From Anaerolineales bacterium (GTDB lineage: Bacteria; Chloroflexota; Anaerolineae; Anaerolineales; Villigracilaceae), in assembly GCA_013140605.1 (NCBI GenBank), contig JABFSL010000077.1, forward strand, positions 1 to 34,573: a stretch of 34,573 nucleotides of DNA, in the 5' to 3' direction. The translations under genes and the position numbers were made by a program. The notes beneath the pieces are model-generated. The model saw nothing but the letters and a program-made list of their open reading frames with translations. It did no database searches and was not told the DNA's origin. Below, one piece after another: positions 1 to 7,150 of the stretch (its first letter is position 1; every line of letters begins with the position of its first letter).

Positions 1-1008
1 CCACAGCCGAAGAGCCCGATCCACATCCCCGCGTTTTTTTTGCAGGATGGACAAACGCTTCACTGCCACGCCGAAATCTGCTTCTGTCACCCCAAGCTCG
101 AGTCCACGCTCGAACAGACGGGCGGCTTCATCCCAGTGACCGAGGTCTTCGTATAATTTTCCAAGCGCGATGAAATCCAGCCCATGTTCCACGCGGCCGC
201 TGTATGGGTCTGCGAGCAATTCGCTGACGTGACTGAGCAAAGCCGCCATCGCCACTACATCCATTGCGTTGTGGTAGAACACACCGCCCAGCGGACGCGC
301 ATCACCGGTGCGTAAATAGTCAAAATACAACCAGGGGATTTCATAGCCCGGCACTTCATCGGATGTGCGCGTAAAACCAAGCACATGTTCTTCGAGATAT
401 TTCAACGCGCGCGAGGGAAGCCTATCGCGCCATAAACGCCGCGCTAGCGGGAGCAGGTCAAGGTGCGCGTAATTCTTGAAGGGAACGGGAATTCTGTGTA
501 ATGAGTAACGTGTAACCAGCAAAGGCGCATCGAATGATTTTCCGTTGAATGTAACCAATGCTTCACACGGCGCGAGGAAGTCGATCAACGCTTCGAGCAT
601 GGCTGGCTCTTCAGATGGGTCGCGTAAAAAGAATTGCTGGAGGTTGAATTTCCCATCCACAAAACGCGCCGCGCCGACCAGAAAAGCATATGTGCCTGTT
701 CCGCCCGCCATGCCGGATGTTTCGGTATCGAGGAATGCAAATTTGTGGATCGGCAACTCCGCAATGCGCGGGTCGTTTGCCCATTGAGATATTAATGAGA
801 GAGGGAATGTGGAAAGGTGAGATACTTTTCCATGAAGATAATCTTCCGCAAAGATTTGTTCGGAGACGAAGGCCTCTCCGCGCGGGGTGGCGCGAAAACT
901 CCCAGCCACGACAGAGTCAATTGTATGGCTGGCAGGCTTCGGCGAAGCGAGATGCGAAGTCCCCGTTTTTACGCCGAGCGATTTGAGTTTATCCGATAGC
1001 GAAGGCAT
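1..1008 (-). CDS. Ribonuclease H-like (YprB/DnaQ-fold) domain protein, 3' end cut by window
   Basis: Reading the minus strand from an ATG at 1008 gives 336 codons open to the window edge, so the C-terminus is missing. Residues around 91-105 read FLDTETSGMAGGTGTYAF, the first acidic motif of the DnaQ/RNase H-like exonuclease superfamily. Further on are LVTFNGKSFDAPLL and, near residue 245, FYHNAMDVVAM, giving the later conserved Asp positions expected for a two-metal nuclease. The last ~60 visible residues (LGKLYEDLGHWDEAARLFERG) look like a TPR helix pair, the usual layout of YprB-type proteins (nuclease domain, then TPRs). The substrate in the cell is unknown. Fold assignment is firm; catalytic activity is inferred. 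The next gene on the same strand (sortase-like) ends about 50 bp upstream of this start. Confidence 0.85.
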   Translation of the reverse strand, partial: MPSLSDKLKSLGVKTGTSHLASPKPASHTIDSVVAGSFRATPRGEAFVSEQIFAEDYLHGKVSHLSTFPLSLISQWANDPRIAELPIHKFAFLDTETSGMAGGTGTYAFLVGAARFVDGKFNLQQFFLRDPSEEPAMLEALIDFLAPCEALVTFNGKSFDAPLLVTRYSLHRIPVPFKNYAHLDLLPLARRLWRDRLPSRALKYLEEHVLGFTRTSDEVPGYEIPWLYFDYLRTGDARPLGGVFYHNAMDVVAMAALLSHVSELLADPYSGRVEHGLDFIALGKLYEDLGHWDEAARLFERGLELGVTEADFGVAVKRLSILQKKRGDVDRALRLW

Positions 1009-1056
1009 GACCTATTTTATCCCACCCCCCAACTTCCGCCATGTTTTATTCGATCG

Positions 1057-1737
1057 TTAATCGATGTGTCTTTTGTTTGAAAGCAGCGCCAAATCGTTCG
1101 TGGTTTTTCCGTTATTCTCAACGGGTGTTGCCACGATAAATAATCTGCCCCAGCTTGCGTTGCCATTGTTCTTGATGCAGGTTTGGAGGGTGAGGTGATA
1201 TTCGCCGCGATATACCTTGTTGAAGAGTTCCTCGGCGCTGAATTTGGTTTGCGTTTCGAGATCGCTGAACTGGCTATACGGGCTGAGCGGATTCAAAGCC
1301 TGATAGCTTTGAATGCTTTTTGCCATAAAACTTTCGAGGCGGCCGTCGCCATAAACCAGAACGATTCTGTCGCCTGGCTTTATCTTTGAGAAGAAACTTC
1401 CAGCGGCTGTGTTGTGCGCCAGCAGACCCACATTCCCAACCTCTGTGGCGATGCTGAATTGTGTGGCAACATATTCGGCTGTGGAAACGTACCCGGGGTT
1501 CCCCATCGGTTGTTGAACAATGGCCAGTGCCATTACGTTGGATACATATACACCGCGCAATATGCCGGCGTTGCCATCTTTTACGGTTTCAATGAATGTG
1601 TTTAGATCGGGGATTGAATTCGGGTTGTCTTTTGCGTAGGCCTGCGCGGGGAATGCAAATGTGCAGAACAGGATGCATATGAGCGCGCTTGCGAGAATTC
1701 GATATTTGAATTGTGTGAGTTGATCTTTGGATGCCAT
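1057..1737 (-). CDS. Secreted sortase-family protein under a tandem c-di-GMP riboswitch leader
   Basis: 226 residues. Residues 13-35 form a Sec-type signal (hydrophobic core, then FPAQAYA). The sortase triad can be picked out: His108 (GLLAHN), Cys187 in LTLQTC (the TLxTC sortase signature) and Arg198 in WGRLFIVATPV. Between them is KPGDRIVLVYGDGR, the usual beta-strand segment after the catalytic His. Sortases cut a sorting signal on a secreted protein and join it to an amine; many carry an N-terminal membrane anchor, so a cleavable-looking signal peptide is a slight oddity, although an uncleaved anchor cannot be excluded. No LPXTG-like substrate is recognised nearby. The ATG at 1737 has GAAGGA about 8 nt upstream. 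The 5' leader (about 1740-2060) holds two GEMM-I aptamers and a terminator, so expression is expected to respond to cyclic di-GMP. Family: likely; substrate: unknown. Confidence 0.8.
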   Translation of the reverse strand: MASKDQLTQFKYRILASALICILFCTFAFPAQAYAKDNPNSIPDLNTFIETVKDGNAGILRGVYVSNVMALAIVQQPMGNPGYVSTAEYVATQFSIATEVGNVGLLAHNTAAGSFFSKIKPGDRIVLVYGDGRLESFMAKSIQSYQALNPLSPYSQFSDLETQTKFSAEELFNKVYRGEYHLTLQTCIKNNGNASWGRLFIVATPVENNGKTTNDLALLSNKRHID

Positions 1738-1813
1738 GAAAAAATTCCTTCATATGAGCATCCAGATCCTTTGCGTTTGAAACGTTTGAAATCTCGATGG
1801 CTCGTTTTCGGAA

Positions 1814-1890
1814 GCCTGGCGATCATGGTTGTGTTTCCACAACTGTAGACCCATGGCTTTGCGTCCCAGTCTTTCAACAGGTTTGCGATT
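1814..1890 (-). promoter_or_regulatory. c-di-GMP-I (GEMM) riboswitch aptamer, gene-proximal copy
   Basis: On the minus strand this reads with the GEMM-I hallmarks in order: GCAAACC, a short stem closed by a GAAA tetraloop, GGGACGCAAAGCC (exact consensus), the receptor-side stem CAUGGGUCUA, a GUUGUG/CACAAC hairpin, then CCAUGAUCGCCAGGC. The G before CAAACC is the position I recall as contacting the ligand in the Vibrio Vc2 structure, where A there favours 3',3'-cGAMP; here it is G, favouring c-di-GMP. The base of the P1 stem is not clear by eye. It lies about 75 nt upstream of the sortase-like start codon, with no terminator in between. Confidence 0.85.
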
Positions 1891-1920
1891 TATCGGTACG
1901 ATTTGGTTTTAAAGTTCAAA

Positions 1921-1951
1921 TAAAAAACGGGTCTGACTTTTGCCAGGCCCG
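1921..1951 (-). terminator. Intrinsic terminator between the two riboswitch copies
   Basis: Minus strand: CGGGCCTGGC, loop AAAA, GTCAGACCCG, then TTTTTT. Nine of ten stem positions pair (one C-A mismatch). Its 5' arm (GCCTGGC, 1942-1948) is exactly complementary to GCCAGGC at the 3' end of the upstream aptamer (1981-1987). The aptamer tail could therefore pair with it and act as antiterminator, making this the expression platform of the distal riboswitch. Confidence 0.8.
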
Positions 1952-1980
1952 CGGATGAAACACACTTGTGATCTTCGGCG

Positions 1981-2057
1981 GCCTGGCGATCATGGTTGTG
2001 CTTCCACAACTTTAGACCCATGACTTTGCGTCCCTGCCTTTCAACAGGTTTGCGATT
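1981..2057 (-). promoter_or_regulatory. c-di-GMP-I (GEMM) riboswitch aptamer, distal copy
   Basis: Near-identical to the proximal copy: 5 differences over the 77-nt core by hand count. It has GCAAACC, a six-pair stem (with G-U pairs) closed by GAAA, GGGACGCAAAG, CAUGGGUCUA, a GUUGUG/CACAAC hairpin and AUGAUCGCCAGGC. One change turns GCAAAGCC into GCAAAGUC, weakening one pair. The copies are 167 bp apart and the high identity is confined to the core. A terminator (1921-1951) follows. On the transcript this copy comes first. Confidence 0.85.
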
Positions 2058-2206
2058 TGTCGGATATTTCCTGTTCACAGTGTAGCACTTCGTTTGGTCT
2101 TTATGCTTTTCACTTCCGAAATGTTGCTTTGTAATAATGAAAGGTGCTTCAGATGTAAACGGGGGTAGGACTACACTTATGTGTGGTTTGTATTTTGTCC
2201 GCAAAT

Positions 2207-2266
2207 CCACGCGAATTTTCGCGAATAAAAACTCAAATTCGCGCCGATTAGCGTAGATTAGCGGAT
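2207..2266. repeat. Intergenic hairpin repeat ('TTCGCG...GATTAGCG' family)
   Basis: Contains the inverted repeat CGCGAA-TT-TTCGCG (2210-2223), and then GATTAGCGTAGATTAGCGGAT. A related string occurs at 5690-5716 upstream of the DUF3090 gene. It lies in the 647-bp gap between the sortase-like gene and the symporter, which otherwise holds the two riboswitches and, at 2060-2200 and 2270-2384, nothing I can assign. A short stem AAACTG/CAGTTTTTT at about 2317-2340 is terminator-like on the plus strand but has no gene upstream. Confidence 0.5.
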
Positions 2267-2384
2267 GGCTTTTGCGCTTCTTGAAAGTCTCCACGTTTAA
2301 GTGTGGTGCTACCTAAACTGGGCGTGCGCAGTTTTTTCTTTTCATGCTACACTTGCGCGAATTCTTCACTGAGAAATTATTGGT

Positions 2385-3809
2385 ATGATAAAAAAACTTC
2401 CCTTTTGGTTGAAAATTTTATACGGTTCCGGCGATTGGGGAATCTCCAGCATCGGGATGATGCGCTCCATTTTTTACGCGCTGTATCTCACAGATGTGGT
2501 CGGCATCGAGCCGCGCCTCGCGTCCATTGGCGCGTTGGTCGGTATTGTGTGGGACGCGGTCAACGACCCCATTATCGGCGTGATCAGTGACCGTATGCAA
2601 TCGCGCTGGGGGCGGAGGCGGCCCTTCCTTTTGTGGTTCGCATTTCCCTTTGGGCTGAGTTTTGTGATTCTGTGGTCCGCGCCAAATTGGGAGAGTCAGA
2701 TCGCATTGTTGACTTATGTGACGCTGGCTTTTATGATCTCCGATACATTAACCACGCTCGTGGCGGTGCCGTATCTTTCCCTAACCCCGGAGCTGACTCA
2801 GGACTACGATGAGCGCACCTCCCTTTCGAGTTTTCGCACCGTGTTTCAGTTACTGGCCGCGATGACAGTTGTGATCACCGCGCCCATGATCGTGGATGTG
2901 GTCATTGAAGGCGGCGGCTCGCAGCAGCAGGGATTCATGCTGGCGGGCGCGATCTTCGGCGGTTTGGGATCGCTTCCGCTTTTTCTGATCGGCTGGTTCG
3001 TGCGCGAAAGATTTTCTCCCGAAGAACTGCCCGAAGCATTACCCTTCCGCGAAACGTTAAAGGTTGCCTGGCAGAATGTTCCCTTCCGATACGCGGCTGG
3101 AATCTATATGTTCAACTGGTCTGCGGTGGATATGATCGTGATCACCTTCCCTTACTTCCTTTTGTATTGGGTGGCGCAGGGAAATTTACTGGCGAAGATC
3201 AACATCCTTGGCATTGACCTCGCGCTTGAATCCGCATTCTTTGGTGTTTTGATGTTCGTTTGCGTTTTATGCGTGCCCTTCTGGTTATGGCTGGCGCGCA
3301 CCCGCAACAAACGCGAAGCATACATCCTGGGCATGGTCTTTTGGATCATTGTTCAAAGTTTGGTCTTTACCATTCCGCAGGGCAATACGAATTATCTTTT
3401 ATTCCTCGCCGCGCTGGCCGGGGTTGGTGTTTCAGCCGCCTACATTTTGCCCGATTCCATTTTGCCGGATGTGATCGAATGGGATGAACTCCGCACCCGC
3501 CGCCGTCAGGAGGGAATTTATTATGGCATTCGCACGCTCATCCGCAAATTGACCGGCGCGCTGATCATTTTCCTCACCTTGCAAATGCTGGGCTGGTCTG
3601 GCTATCAAAGCCCGCCGGAGGGCGCTATTCAATTCACCCAGCCCGAATCCGCACTGACAGCGATCAGATTAATGGTCTCTTTTCTGGGGGTCATCATCCT
3701 GGCCGGGACGATTGTGCTGGCATGGTCATATCCGCTCTCGCGTGAGAAATATATACGCATTCAAAAACTGCTGGCAAGACGAAGAGAAAAGTCGTTTCAG
3801 GAAAAATAA
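2385..3809 (+). CDS. GPH/MelB-type sugar:cation symporter (MFS)
   Basis: 474 residues, all-helical, about 12 membrane segments. The N-terminus LKILYGSGDWGISS and the loop DAVNDPIIGVISDRMQSRWG followed by RRRPFLLW are the classic glycoside-pentoside-hexuronide:cation symporter signature (family of MelB, XynB transporters): an Asp pair in helix 2 (D..NDP) and a basic cytoplasmic loop 2-3. A second cytoplasmic signature sits late in the protein: ILPDVIEWDELRTRRRQEGIYYG. Its role would be import of a sugar or glycoside with Na+ or H+; the substrate cannot be read from sequence. No glycosidase is adjacent, so it stands alone. A hairpin repeat follows at 3829-3891 and may serve as terminator. Confidence 0.87.
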   Translation: MIKKLPFWLKILYGSGDWGISSIGMMRSIFYALYLTDVVGIEPRLASIGALVGIVWDAVNDPIIGVISDRMQSRWGRRRPFLLWFAFPFGLSFVILWSAPNWESQIALLTYVTLAFMISDTLTTLVAVPYLSLTPELTQDYDERTSLSSFRTVFQLLAAMTVVITAPMIVDVVIEGGGSQQQGFMLAGAIFGGLGSLPLFLIGWFVRERFSPEELPEALPFRETLKVAWQNVPFRYAAGIYMFNWSAVDMIVITFPYFLLYWVAQGNLLAKINILGIDLALESAFFGVLMFVCVLCVPFWLWLARTRNKREAYILGMVFWIIVQSLVFTIPQGNTNYLLFLAALAGVGVSAAYILPDSILPDVIEWDELRTRRRQEGIYYGIRTLIRKLTGALIIFLTLQMLGWSGYQSPPEGAIQFTQPESALTAIRLMVSFLGVIILAGTIVLAWSYPLSREKYIRIQKLLARRREKSFQEK

Positions 3810-3828
3810 TTTTCGTTTAAACCAACAG

Positions 3829-3891
3829 CCACGGATTTCACAAATGAACGCGGATTTTAAATTTATCCGTGACAATCAGTGAAATCCGTGG
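3829..3891. repeat. 'CCACGGATT' hairpin repeat, possible terminator of the symporter gene
   Basis: Outer inverted repeat CCACGGATTTCAC (3829-3841) / GTGAAATCCGTGG (3879-3891), perfect over 13 bp, with an inner CGGAT/ATCCG hairpin. It is followed by CGGATTTTTTT, so it can end plus-strand transcription. A second member of the family is at 17311-17377. Confidence 0.65.
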
Positions 3892-3913
3892 CGGATTTTT
3901 TTAGGGGACGATT

Positions 3914-5593
3914 TTATATCACCGACAACTCTTCGTAAATCCCAAATGTTTCCTTCATCACGCCGATGATCTCGCCCAGCGTGGCATACGCATGGACACA
4001 TTCCATAATGTAAGGCATGGTGTTCTCGGTGCCATTACATGCAATGCGGAGTCTGTCCAATGTTTGGCCGACACGTCCGCTGTCGCGCGTCATGCGGACT
4101 TCGTTCAGGCGGTTGACTTGACGGTCATAACCATTCGGGTCCATTCTTAGGATGGGAATGGTAAAAGGCTTGTCTTCTGCATAGGCGTTGACTCCAACGA
4201 TCTTGCGGATGCCTTTGTCGATCTCACGTTGATAACGATAAGCCGCATCCGCGATCTCGCTTTGGAAGAATCCTTTTTCAATGGACGGGATGACGCCGCC
4301 CAATTCTTCGATCTTGCGGAAGTACTCGCGGGCCTCTTTCTCCATTCGGTCTGTTTGCGCTTCGACGAAGAAACTGCCGCCCAATGGATCAACGGTATTT
4401 GTCACGCCTGATTCCTCTGCGATGATCTGCTGTGTGCGCAGGGCAATCGTCACGGAATGTTCGGACGGCAAAGCCAGCGCTTCATCCATTGAATTGGTGT
4501 GCAGACTCTGTGTCCCGCCCAACACTGCCGCAAGTGCTTGAATTGCAACTCTGACTACATTATTTTCAGGTTGCTGCGCTGTTAAAGAAACTCCAGCCGT
4601 TTGGGTATGGAAACGCAGCAACCACGAACGCGGATTCTTGGCCTTGAACGTCTCGCGCATCTCACGCGCCCAAATGCGGCGCGCGGCGCGATATTTCGCG
4701 ATCTCTTCGAAGAAATCATTATGGGCGTTGAAGAAGAACGAAAGACGCGGTGCGAAATCATCCACATCCATGCCGCGTGCAATGCCCCAGCGGACATATT
4801 CCAATCCGTCTGCCAATGTAAATGCCAATTCCTGTGCGGCGGTCGAACCTGCCTCGCGGATGTGATAACCGCTGATCGAGATCGTGTTCCACTGCGGAAC
4901 TTTCTGCGCGCCAAATTCCATCGTGTCCACGACAAGCCGCATGGATGGATTTGGCGGGAAGATAAATTCCTTCTGCGCGATGAATTCCTTGAGAATATCG
5001 TTTTGTGTGGTGCCGCGTAATTGATCGAGCCGCAGTCCCTTGTTTTCGGCGGCGGCAAGATACATGGCCCAGATGATCGAAGCGGGTGAGTTGATGGTCA
5101 TGCTCGATGAGACTTTTTCCAACGGAATGCCTTCAAGCAAAATTTCCATATCTTTCAACGAGGAAATTGCGACGCCGCATTTACCGAATTCGCCAAGCGC
5201 CTCGGGTTGATCAGTATCGTAGCCCATTAAAGTCGCCAAATCGAAGGCAATGCTCAATCCTGTTTGACCCTGCTCCAGTAAGTATTTGAAGCGCTTGTTG
5301 GTTTCCTCCGCAGTGCCGAAGCCAGCGAACATTCTCATCGTCCACAGTTTGCTGCGATGCAGTGTCGGGTGGACTCCGCGTGTGTAGGGGTATTCGCCCG
5401 GATGTCCGAGATCGGATTCGTAATCCAGTTCTGCGATATCCTGCGGAGTGTAAAGTCTGTTGATGGAGTCGGATGAAGTCGTGATGAATTCATCTTTGCG
5501 CTCGGGTAGCTGCGCCAGCGCTTTTTGCAGTGATGTTTTCTCCCACTTATCAAGCGAGCTTTTTAGTTCGTCCAGTTTTTTCCTGTCGTACAT
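3914..5593 (-). CDS. Acyl-CoA mutase large subunit (methylmalonyl-CoA mutase family, isobutyryl-CoA-mutase-like)
   Basis: 559 residues from the ATG at 5593, chosen because AGGAGAG sits 5 nt upstream; a longer frame to 5629 would begin inside the -10 box. It is only the substrate-binding TIM-barrel half: [52 protein letters not shown] and HTQTAG are all present. The B12-binding domain is absent and must be a separate small subunit outside the window. Aligned by eye to the Propionibacterium enzyme, the two residues that hold the methylmalonyl carboxylate (Tyr89, Arg207) are Phe89 and Gln207 here (MRMFAGF, FIAQKEF). Phe/Gln is the isobutyryl-CoA mutase pair. Likely reaction: carbon-skeleton rearrangement of an uncharged branched acyl-CoA, e.g. 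isobutyryl-CoA to butyryl-CoA, in valine or fatty-acid metabolism. Family is certain; substrate is inferred. Confidence 0.9.
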   Translation of the reverse strand: MYDRKKLDELKSSLDKWEKTSLQKALAQLPERKDEFITTSSDSINRLYTPQDIAELDYESDLGHPGEYPYTRGVHPTLHRSKLWTMRMFAGFGTAEETNKRFKYLLEQGQTGLSIAFDLATLMGYDTDQPEALGEFGKCGVAISSLKDMEILLEGIPLEKVSSSMTINSPASIIWAMYLAAAENKGLRLDQLRGTTQNDILKEFIAQKEFIFPPNPSMRLVVDTMEFGAQKVPQWNTISISGYHIREAGSTAAQELAFTLADGLEYVRWGIARGMDVDDFAPRLSFFFNAHNDFFEEIAKYRAARRIWAREMRETFKAKNPRSWLLRFHTQTAGVSLTAQQPENNVVRVAIQALAAVLGGTQSLHTNSMDEALALPSEHSVTIALRTQQIIAEESGVTNTVDPLGGSFFVEAQTDRMEKEAREYFRKIEELGGVIPSIEKGFFQSEIADAAYRYQREIDKGIRKIVGVNAYAEDKPFTIPILRMDPNGYDRQVNRLNEVRMTRDSGRVGQTLDRLRIACNGTENTMPYIMECVHAYATLGEIIGVMKETFGIYEELSVI

Positions 5594-5620
5594 GGCACTC
5601 TCCTTTGGTGAGGTGTACGG

Positions 5621-5626
5621 ATTATA
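5621..5626 (-). promoter_or_regulatory. Candidate -10 box of the acyl-CoA mutase gene
   Basis: Minus strand TATAAT, 27 nt ahead of the ATG at 5593. No good -35 hexamer stands at the right distance. A small palindrome GGTAGTATACC lies at 5642-5652, where a -35 region or an operator would be. Confidence 0.45.
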
Positions 5627-5665
5627 CATGAGGCGTAGTCTGGTATACTACCAAAAATTAACCCA

Positions 5666-5711
5666 CTAATCCTCGCGAAATAAAAAATTAGTGTAGATTA
5701 GCGAGGATTAG
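5666..5711. repeat. Hairpin repeat between divergent mutase and DUF3090 genes
   Basis: Perfect 11-bp inverted repeat CTAATCCTCGC (5666-5676) / GCGAGGATTAG (5701-5711), followed by AGCGGATAAA. It shares the GTAGATTAGCG string with the element at 2207-2266. Confidence 0.55.
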
Positions 5712-5734
5712 CGGATAAAAAATCAAAGGATATT

Positions 5735-6262
5735 ATGGCCCGTTTTGAAATTGACGTAGACCCCTGCGACCACATTACCGCGGACGCCATCGGCGCTCCG
5801 GGGCAGCGTGTTTTCTATTTACAGGCATATCAAGATCAACGCACCATTACGGTGTTGATCGAAAAGGCGCAATTGCAATCGCTTGCCATTGGCATTGAAC
5901 AATTCCTTTCACAGATCAACCAGCAAAATCCTGATATCGAAGAAGCCTCTGGTGAATATTCTGAAGAACACATGCGCATTCATCCGCCCGTTGACCCGCT
6001 CTTCCGCGCCGGCGAGATCGGCCTTGCCTACGATAAAGAACGCGACCGTGTGGTTGTCTTCACCAAGGAATTATTGACCGAAGAGGAAGACCTTGACTCT
6101 GCCGCACAGGTACGCTTTTGGGCAAGCCGAAGTCAGGTTCGCAAGTTGGCGCGCTGGGGCGCTGATGTCGCGAGTCGCGGACGCCCTGTTTGTGTGCAAT
6201 GCGGCCAGCCGATGGAACCCGAAGGACATTTCTGTCCGAAGAAGAACGGGCACCTAGCCTAA
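5735..6262 (+). CDS. DUF3090 family protein with C-terminal zinc ribbon
   Basis: 175 residues. It matches the actinobacterial DUF3090 pattern: an N-terminal half with GAPGQRVFYLQAYQ, a middle strand FRAGEIGLAYDKERDRVVVF, and a C-terminal treble-clef/zinc-ribbon stretch CVQCGQPMEPEGHFCPKKNGH (Cys pair, then Cys and His ligands). The function is unknown. AAAGGA lies 7 nt before the ATG. The next gene is the SCO1664-family protein, and the same two families are neighbours in actinobacteria, where I recall them close to mshC (mycothiol synthesis). The conserved pairing suggests a joint function. Family assignment is good; no biochemical role can be read. Confidence 0.85.
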   Translation: MARFEIDVDPCDHITADAIGAPGQRVFYLQAYQDQRTITVLIEKAQLQSLAIGIEQFLSQINQQNPDIEEASGEYSEEHMRIHPPVDPLFRAGEIGLAYDKERDRVVVFTKELLTEEEDLDSAAQVRFWASRSQVRKLARWGADVASRGRPVCVQCGQPMEPEGHFCPKKNGHLA

Positions 6263-6263
6263 C

Positions 6264-6314
6264 AAGTCAAAAGTCAAAGGTCGAAGGTCTGACTTTTGAC
6301 TTTTGACTTTCGAC
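6264..6314. repeat. GTCAAAAGTC hairpin repeat between DUF3090 and SCO1664-family genes
   Basis: AGTCAAAAGTCAAAGGTC (from 6264) is mirrored by GACTTTTGACTTTTGACT, giving a near-perfect hairpin in the 57-bp intercistronic gap. It could end or stabilise the upstream message. Confidence 0.6.
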
Positions 6315-6319
6315 TCCTT

Positions 6320-7030
6320 ATGAAAACTTCCACCACTGAAACAATAAAAAGCGCACTTCAATGCGGCGAATACAATCTCAAAGGCCAGTTCATGCTTGGC
6401 AGTAATTACACATTCCTTGTGGATGTACAGCATGAGGATGAAACCTATCAAGCTGTTTATAAGCCGTGCAAAGGAGAACAGCCGCTTTGGGATTTTCCCG
6501 ATAATACGCTTGCACAGCGCGAAGTCGCCGCATATCTCTTGAGCGAACAACTCGGCTTGCATATTGTCCCCATCACCATTCTGCGCGAAGACGGTCCGCA
6601 CGGACGCGGCTCACTTCAACAATACATCAGCTATGATGTGGAATATCATTACTTCAATTTTACAGATGAAGACAAGGAACTGCTCAAGCCGGTCATGTTT
6701 TTTGATATGTTGATCAATAACGCCGACCGCAAAGGCAGTCACATCTTTTTTGAAGATGGCACACACGATCTGTATCTTATCGATCACGGCGTTTGTTTTC
6801 ATGAAGAGAATAAACTTCGGACCGTGATATGGGATTTCGCCGGGCAGGCGATTCCTGACGAATTGCTCGCGCCTCTTTCCCAAACTGACAGTTGGTCCGG
6901 CCTCCTTGAGCAGTATCTTAGCCCAAACGAGATCACCGCCCTCCAGCGCCGCGCCAAAAGATTATTGACATCCAAAGTCTTTCCGCAAGCCCCGCGCGAC
7001 CGCCGCGCGTTTCCATATCCACCGTTATAA
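6320..7030 (+). CDS. SCO1664 family protein (PI3/4-kinase-like fold)
   Basis: 236 residues from the ATG at 6320. An upstream TTG at 6296 is in frame but lies inside the hairpin repeat, so it is rejected. Diagnostic blocks of the SCO1664 family: AVYKPCKGEQPLWDFPDNTLAQREVAAY (Lys of an ATP site), a helix DMLINNADRKGSH (HRD-like Asn/Asp catalytic loop), and YLIDHGVCFHEENKLRTVIWDF (metal-binding Asp of a DFG-like motif). These correspond to the lipid/protein kinase fold of the phosphatidylinositol 3/4-kinase and HipA-like type. The substrate is unknown. It follows DUF3090 at 57 bp, the same order as in actinobacteria. Family call is strong; kinase activity is inferred from the conserved Lys, Asn/Asp and Asp. 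Confidence 0.85.
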   Translation: MKTSTTETIKSALQCGEYNLKGQFMLGSNYTFLVDVQHEDETYQAVYKPCKGEQPLWDFPDNTLAQREVAAYLLSEQLGLHIVPITILREDGPHGRGSLQQYISYDVEYHYFNFTDEDKELLKPVMFFDMLINNADRKGSHIFFEDGTHDLYLIDHGVCFHEENKLRTVIWDFAGQAIPDELLAPLSQTDSWSGLLEQYLSPNEITALQRRAKRLLTSKVFPQAPRDRRAFPYPPL

Positions 7031-7036
7031 AATGTC

Positions 7037-7134
7037 ATGTCGTTGCGAGGGCGCACTTGCCTTTTGCCCGAAGCAACCTCATGGTCAATTAGGAGGTTGC
7101 TTCGTCGGGAAGAGCACCCTCCTCGCAACGACAT
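7037..7134. repeat. 'GTCGTTGCGAGG' double-hairpin repeat ahead of homoserine dehydrogenase
   Basis: Outer arms ATGTCGTTGCGAGG (7037-7050) and CCTCGCAACGACAT (7121-7134) are perfect complements. Inner arms CCCGAAGCAACCTC / GAGGTTGCTTCG pair too. The same layout, with GTCATTGCGAGG arms, is at 28481-28569 ahead of pheS. It ends 7 nt before the Shine-Dalgarno of the next gene. Confidence 0.75.
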
Positions 7135-7150
7135 AATCCAAGGAGAACTC

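Noticed and set aside
1602-1877. Minus-strand open frame of 91 codons over the sortase leader
   Set aside because: It runs through the proximal riboswitch in another frame; composition is not protein-like and it has no ribosome site.
1814-2057. Direct repeats considered as a short CRISPR array
   Set aside because: Only two copies, each folding into a conserved GEMM-I aptamer, and no cas genes.
1890-2294. Minus-strand open frame of 134 codons
   Set aside because: It covers the distal riboswitch, the terminator and a repeat. The RNA motifs explain the sequence better.
3914-5593. Methylmalonyl-CoA mutase as the specific enzyme name
   Set aside because: The carboxylate-binding Tyr and Arg appear replaced by Phe and Gln, the isobutyryl-CoA mutase pair.
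5594-5629. Twelve-residue N-terminal extension of the mutase
   Set aside because: Its first codons coincide with a TATAAT box, and the internal ATG has a good Shine-Dalgarno.
7037-7150. N-terminal extension of homoserine dehydrogenase
   Set aside because: It would be translated from a double-hairpin repeat; the ATG at 7151 begins the Rossmann motif directly and has a ribosome site.
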